Shown in pieces: positions 58,936-64,000 of a stretch of 64,000 nt of DNA (positions are counted from its first letter, which is position 1; each line of letters opens with the position of its first letter). The stretch is taken from assembly GCF_029784165.1 (NCBI RefSeq), contig NC_073695.1:198397857-198461856 (forward strand). The letters run 5' to 3'. The notes below the pieces were generated by a model. That model was not told the DNA's origin, made no database searches, and was given only the letters and a program-made list of their open reading frames with translations. Position numbers and translations under genes: made by a program. This DNA comes from Wyeomyia smithii (lineage: Eukaryota > Arthropoda > Insecta > Diptera > Culicidae).

Positions 58936-61900
58936 TTCAACAAATTAAGAACATCACTGACCCTATGTGTAAATATACGGAATTGCTAGATAGTCATAAG
59001 CTTCCTAACAATAACTTCAACTGAATAACTTTATTGCTACATCGCTGTAGTATGTTTGTTTAGAAAACAAATAGAAGAACCATTTTGAAAATGTTCTAAG
59101 AGTCTTTTTTTAAGCGGTTTTTGAACGCGGGATTCTTTCCTCCATTACTCAAAAACGATACAAGATATCGACCTCATTTCAATCACGTTTCCCGTTTGAG
59201 GCCACGAGTGATTTTATATCAGTTTCGAAAGAAAACACAACTTCTGGTGTAAATACTCAAAATTTACAAAATTGTATTATAGTCTCAATATTGACCACTA
59301 TCATATTCAAACGAGATTCAAATATTTTAGGACGGTTTTCTTCGTTAAATTTGTAACTCGAAAAAGTCTTTTTTTACGCGGGCCAATCCAAATTTGGAAC
59401 TCATTCACCGCGTAGAGTGTACTTAGTGTACATTCTTTCAGGCCTTATGTGGGCCGCACTACACGTAAATCTATTTGAGATCAATTCAATTGAGCAAGGA
59501 GTTCAATGAGCTACTTTTACCCCATCACGAAGTAGCTATAAAATCACAATAAAATCACAATAAACTTGAAAACTTGACAACATCTAAAAACTCAAACTGT
59601 GTACAAATTTGTACACAACTAAAAGATAATCCAGTACGGAGTCTCTGTCTCAACAAACAGACAAACAAGAGGCCGTTAGTTTTAACCTTGAAAACCTCAA
59701 ATCACTACCTTTTTATATCAGAGCAAATCATGCATCAAAAATATTTAAAGAAAAACAACCTGAAGTAGATTTTATCCTTTCGAACCCGAATCTGCACATA
59801 TCTATTATTCATTCACGCGCACTCCATTATGTGCGGCCCGGATCAGACTGAAATCTGAATCCTTTTTCCCGAGATTCCCTTCCGCGTCGGGATAAATAGA
59901 ACGACCGTTTGTTTGTTGGCTGGTTGGGCTAATTTACATATCGGGTCTTTTTCTTTTCGGGCAGATGAATCGGATGCTGCGTAGCATTAATAGTCAACAG
60001 AACCGGTGAGGATTTCTTTTTTTTTCGATTCCGATTCCAGCATAATGATATGCGTCATATGAGCATACGGTAACGAACGGGTCGCGTACAATTCATAGGT
60101 AAATTACATCCTGTCACCCGTTCTTTCGGCGGTTCGGCGGAGGAAGAACAGCTGCACTACGCACTGTGCACTGTTTCAATCAATGGTGACGTTTTTTGTT
60201 GCTGTTGTTGCTTTCGGATCCAACAAACCGAAGGTAAACTCTCACTTTCATTTTTTTTTCAGGACCTTTTATGCTTTCGCCTTTGTTCGAGCAGGAGTAT
60301 GTACAATTTATATTAGTTTTTTATTCAAATTAAAGCCACGGTCGATTCGATTCCTTCCTGTCGACTCTGATGAATGTTTTTGTTGCACAGATGAAACGCC
60401 ATTAAGAGCACGCATGTAACTTCCATTATCAATATTAATAACAGCTGAATGGGTGGTGCGAGCCCTAGGTGGGGTCGCGCTGTTGCAGGGATCGAAATTT
60501 GAATATTCAATTAGATCAGTTTTATGAGCCCCGGAACCCTTTCCGTCCAAGGGCAGACAAAAGCTGATGAACAGTTGCATTTTACGAGCTTTCCGTGTGT
60601 CGAGAACTGCAACCATTGCGGAAGGTTGCGATTGTTTGCCTGCGTTTAACACTTTACCTTTCGCCGCGATGACAAATTTGGGCTGCATAATTTTGCAATT
60701 ATTCAGAGTTAATCCGCTGATGCCAGCACCCAACTGTAGGTACACTGACGAATTGAATGCAACAATACATGAAGTGCAAAACGATACCCGGTTCAGTTGT
60801 TGTTGTTTCGCATTCTGTAAGAATTGCAATGCGCTGCTACCGGCTGATGGAGGTATCATCAATAAATTGCAGGATAAGGGGTGGATCAATAGTAAATTTT
60901 CAATTGCTTATATTGTAATGGATCATTTTAGCACATTCTACCATAAAACTGCAAAAAGAAGCAAACCATCAAAACATACTCAAACAGCATCGGAACACCC
61001 CTCGCGATGTTGCCGTCCTCCGACGGTTCATAATTCACCAATGTACCACTTCGGATCTCTTTCACTGATTGCCAAAATATTGACGTTAATTTCAGAGTGC
61101 GCAGAAAAATTGTACGTCGGTCGGAGTGGTGTGTGAGAACAGGCCTGCCTCTGGCAGCTTTTCGCAACCACCGGAATCGATGACAGGACGAAGTGAGGAT
61201 AGCGCAAAAAAAATGCAACTAAGAGTGGTTGCGGTTCCGGGCCTGCATTGTTGCACTAAATGAGCTCCGTTTGTACTTGCGGCAGCGAGTAACGTAATAC
61301 GGTTAATGGAGGTTTAATATGCTTGCTAAAAGCTGGAATCCCTTGCTTGATGGTTGAAGTTGGCGGGAAAAGTAAATGCAAATATGCAAAAATGTGCAAG
61401 CTGGGAAAAGTTTTTCCCTGAGCGCTGCTCGCCTGTGCATGGTCGGATGGGTTGTTTGCGAAATTGAAAGGGTCGACGGATTACAGTTCGTGCGTTTCTT
61501 CCTGTGTGTGATGCGGAAACTGCGAGAGTGCAGTTTATGAAAGTTTGGGTGTTACCGCTTTTGTTCGCCAGAAGAATGGTTATTGACAATATGCTAAATG
61601 CAGAAAAATAGGCTTTTATTGATGTGTTGCATTATTCTCCTTTCGGTTCGAGTGTTTGTGGAATGCATTTTGCGATCGGCAGTCAATAAGCGGTAGCTTT
61701 GTCAGCTCGGGCGAAAGGTGGTTTGCAATTGGATTATTTTTATTGACTCCTGACAGAAATTGGCCTGGGGATGAAACGAGATCAAAGGGTTGGCAACTTT
61801 TGCCATTATACGCATTACTATTAGCTAGCGAAACAAGTGGCATGTTTCGGCACCTGTTGAAAAGATCAAATGCGTTATGATTCTTTGTAGTTAGAATCGT

Positions 61901-63174
61901 CATTTTTGTTCAGGAAACACACTACTACAAACGCTTTATTCGTGTACACCACTTTCTTCGATAATAGTCCACGCAACCCACCCACGTTCAGGCACTTTCC
62001 GGTCTTTCTTGGACCGATGAAATTTATCGAGGGCAAAGAGAATGTGTAATGAGTCGGTCTTTCCCCGACGCTTCCTCCAGTGGAGGAAAATGAAAGATAA
62101 GATTAGATGAGTTTTTTTTGCTAAAGGCAACGACGGACAAAGTCTTCGGAAAGGTTAAGGGGTGGATATGGTTACGTGTTACATTGGTACGAAACGAGCT
62201 GACGCAGCATCAATGATGGGAGTACGAGTATATGTTTCGCTATTAATTTCATTAAAAGGGTCGAAACACGCGCAGTTGGGAATATAGGAGGAAGGAAGCC
62301 TCGCGTGGTACGGTTATCATTCTGAATTTTTAGGGATAGTCAGGATGAAACCGAAGGGAAGGTTAATTTCAAGATAGAGTAAACATTTACTGGGCAAAAT
62401 GACGATCGTTGTATGGATTCATTAAAGTCATTTGCAAATGTAGTGAAATATTTGTTTGTGAATGAAAATAGGGCCGCTGTAATTTTTGGAAAAAATCGAA
62501 AGGCAGGTTTATCACACAAATTATATTGAACTTATCTCGGGTAGGTAAACTAGTCGTGGAAAGTGCACCAGTTATAGCTATATCGCATGTGCGCAATGGT
62601 ACCATTAACTAATTTAGAGTTACTAGGTGTACCTGGTCCACACTGTATGGACAAAAGAAGAATCTTTAATGACTTGGTTGAACAATTAATATATTTACTT
62701 TAGTCGTGCAGAATTTTTCAAATATTGCTATTGGCTTCTGCGATACCGAATATAAAAAACATTATTTCAACAAACTTGGATTTTATTTATTTCAACAAAA
62801 TAATGGTTGGAATATTGAAATGGAACGAACAAATGGATAATTGTCCTCAGGACTTCATCTTGTTGTTAACCCTGTAGTGTTCGCCTTTAGACAGACTTCA
62901 ATAAAATCTGTATAAAACGTTAAAAAATACTTTAAAAAACTTATAAGGATTTATAGTGATTTTACCAAAGCCCGTCTAAAGTCGGACTTGGGCACTAGAA
63001 GGTTAATTCTCGTAGGAGAACTGGAGATAAGTGATATCCGCGTACTTCGCGTTTGAAATGCCTTGCTCCTTCTGGATAAAGTGATTTAAGGATTTTGCCA
63101 TAAAAAGTTGACTCAAGTCTTCCTTCAATATTTAGAAAATAATAATAAACCGATAACTACAACATACTTCACAT
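58936..63174. other. Largely unique DNA without a recognised gene
   Basis: The stretch 59880-62130 has balanced composition and frames of up to about 190 codons on both strands (60308-60889 minus; 60567-61136 plus). These overlap each other, have no known domain and no obvious initiation or splice context, so I do not call them genes. Confidence 0.35.
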
Positions 63175-63300
63175 TAGTTTGACATGTCGTGCCCAGCGTA
63201 GCCGTCCGAATCACCTTCAAGGTACTGAGTTCACCAGTGAGTTGCTCAAGCTCGGGACTCATCCTTCGCCGCCACACACAGTCCTCAGTCCTCTACCCGT
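63175..63300 (-). pseudogene. LINE C-terminal fragment of a second clade
   Basis: The minus strand from 63300 gives 'VWRRRMSPELEQLTGELSTL', then in another frame 'GRLRWARHVKLM'. These words are the tail of LINEs such as the relic at 16690-17640. They are not part of a Jockey ORF, so this is a joined fragment. Confidence 0.65.
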
Positions 63301-63329
63301 GATGGACCTAGTCGAGGATGTTCCGTTTT

Positions 63330-63790
63330 CCTCCAGCACCTGAAGACCAGCCAGGCGATAAATCTCAGAGTTCTTAGCTGCATTGACGCAGATCTTCCAG
63401 CTGTTGAAAAAGTCGGACAGAACATCCAGGCCCTCCTGTAGTCTACGTGTCAAAGCTCTAATCACTCGACCTTTGTAGATAATGGCAGTGTCGTCTGCAA
63501 ACATAGACAGGATGCCACCACCCGGAAGAAGAGAAGCATCTGAGGTAAATATGTTGAACAGGATGGGACCATGAAGGCTACCCTGTGGAACCCCGGCATC
63601 TACGTTAAACGTATTAAAGGGAATGTTGTTGAGGAAGACCTGGAATGATCTGCTCGACAGATAATTCTTGATGATCTTTACGAGGAAGATCGGGAAGTTG
63701 AATCGCTGCAGCTTAAACACCAGGCTATCGTGTCAGACATTATCGAACGCCTTTTCAATGTCCTAGCTCACCACCGTCGATCGCCACATT
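63330..63790 (-). pseudogene. Jockey-clade LINE reverse transcriptase fragment
   Basis: The minus strand reads 'DIEKAFDNVWHDSLVFKLQR' from 63768, with the A-motif Asp; the TGA at about 63733 lies within the downstream 'VWH' word. Then 'NVDAGVPQGSLHGPILFNIF' and 'LSMFADDTAIIYKGR' (catalytic FADD), then 'FFNSWKICVNAAK', after which similarity stops near 63385. Catalytic motifs are kept but only the palm region is present. No RNase H, as is usual in Jockey. Confidence 0.85.
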
Positions 63791-63927
63791 ACTGCTTAAG
63801 CGAGCCCCGACGTGCTCGGTTCGATTGCACATTTTAACCTTCTCTGCCTCGTGTTTTAGTCTAGTATCTGGTGCTCTGCCACCGCCCGAATTATTCTGCC
63901 GACAATGTCCACTCCATCGATAATTAG

Positions 63928-64000
63928 AAAAATCACAGGAGGGTTGTGTGCAAAGCCACGACCGCAAGGTTGAAGTAGAATACTTTTACAAGAAAGATAA
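63928..64000 (+). repeat. Start of the same repeat as 48543, cut by the window edge
   Basis: Nearly identical to 48543-48600 from 'aaaatcacaggagggttgtg' through 'gtagaatactttt'. One visible change, C to T in the stem at 63970, leaves the 'cgaccgcaaggttg' hairpin pairable through G-U. It continues beyond the window. Confidence 0.8.

Noticed and set aside
60308..61136. Overlapping frames of about 190 codons on both strands
   Set aside because: Both strands are open together, with no known domain, no compositional sign of coding and no start or splice context.

Overview
The window looks like a repeat-rich stretch of a culicine, Aedes-type mosquito genome. The basis is recognition of repeat families: Feilai-like tRNA-derived SINEs, R1-, Jockey- and RNase H-bearing LINEs, DD37E Tc1/mariner transposases of the mosquito ITmD37E type, and AT-rich intergenic DNA full of miniature inverted-repeat elements. 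I see no intact host gene; one possible terminal exon (19.5-19.8 kb, minus) is listed at low confidence. No tRNA, rRNA or CRISPR array was found.

Layout. 1-5.7 kb: two head-to-head copies of one mosquito repeat family ('family A'), the second split by a 2.64-kb DNA transposon at 2997-5640. That transposon has about 0.7-kb terminal inverted repeats, a TATA target duplication and a broken transposase-like gene. 5.7-14 kb: mostly unique AT-rich DNA with a MITE and two diverged direct duplications. 14-17.6 kb: a family A satellite fragment, a dead DD37E transposase, a hAT-type MITE and a LINE relic. 17.6-20.2 kb: unique. 20.2-28.3 kb: two more family A copies, a second DD37E relic, a foldback element and a 3.6-kb element with about 400-bp inverted ends that contains one family A copy. 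30.0-32.5 kb: a 2.48-kb element with a perfect 20-bp inverted end and a perfect 8-bp target duplication; inside it lies an element filled with short 'ATCCGTAC' repeats. 32.7-37.3 kb: SINE, LINE and Tc1/mariner relics. 37.3-40.4 kb: unique.

40.4-46.1 kb is a nest: a decayed copia element split by two R1-clade LINE fragments in opposite orientation, one itself split by a SINE-like repeat, followed by a mariner that is also cut by a retroposon. 46.9-47.6 kb is a very long (TTA)n microsatellite. 47.7-54.2 kb is a nearly full-length LINE (ORF1 with three zinc knuckles; ORF2 with endonuclease, reverse transcriptase and RNase H), interrupted by a 0.9-kb repeat and by a 391-bp solo LTR with a perfect 5-bp target duplication. 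55-58.8 kb holds a SINE and three inverted-repeat elements. 59-63 kb is unique, and the right edge has a Jockey RT fragment joined to a different LINE tail.

The relics do not form a pathway. Their value is the nested insertion order, which can be read directly because several insertions have intact target duplications or an uninterrupted sister copy inside the window.
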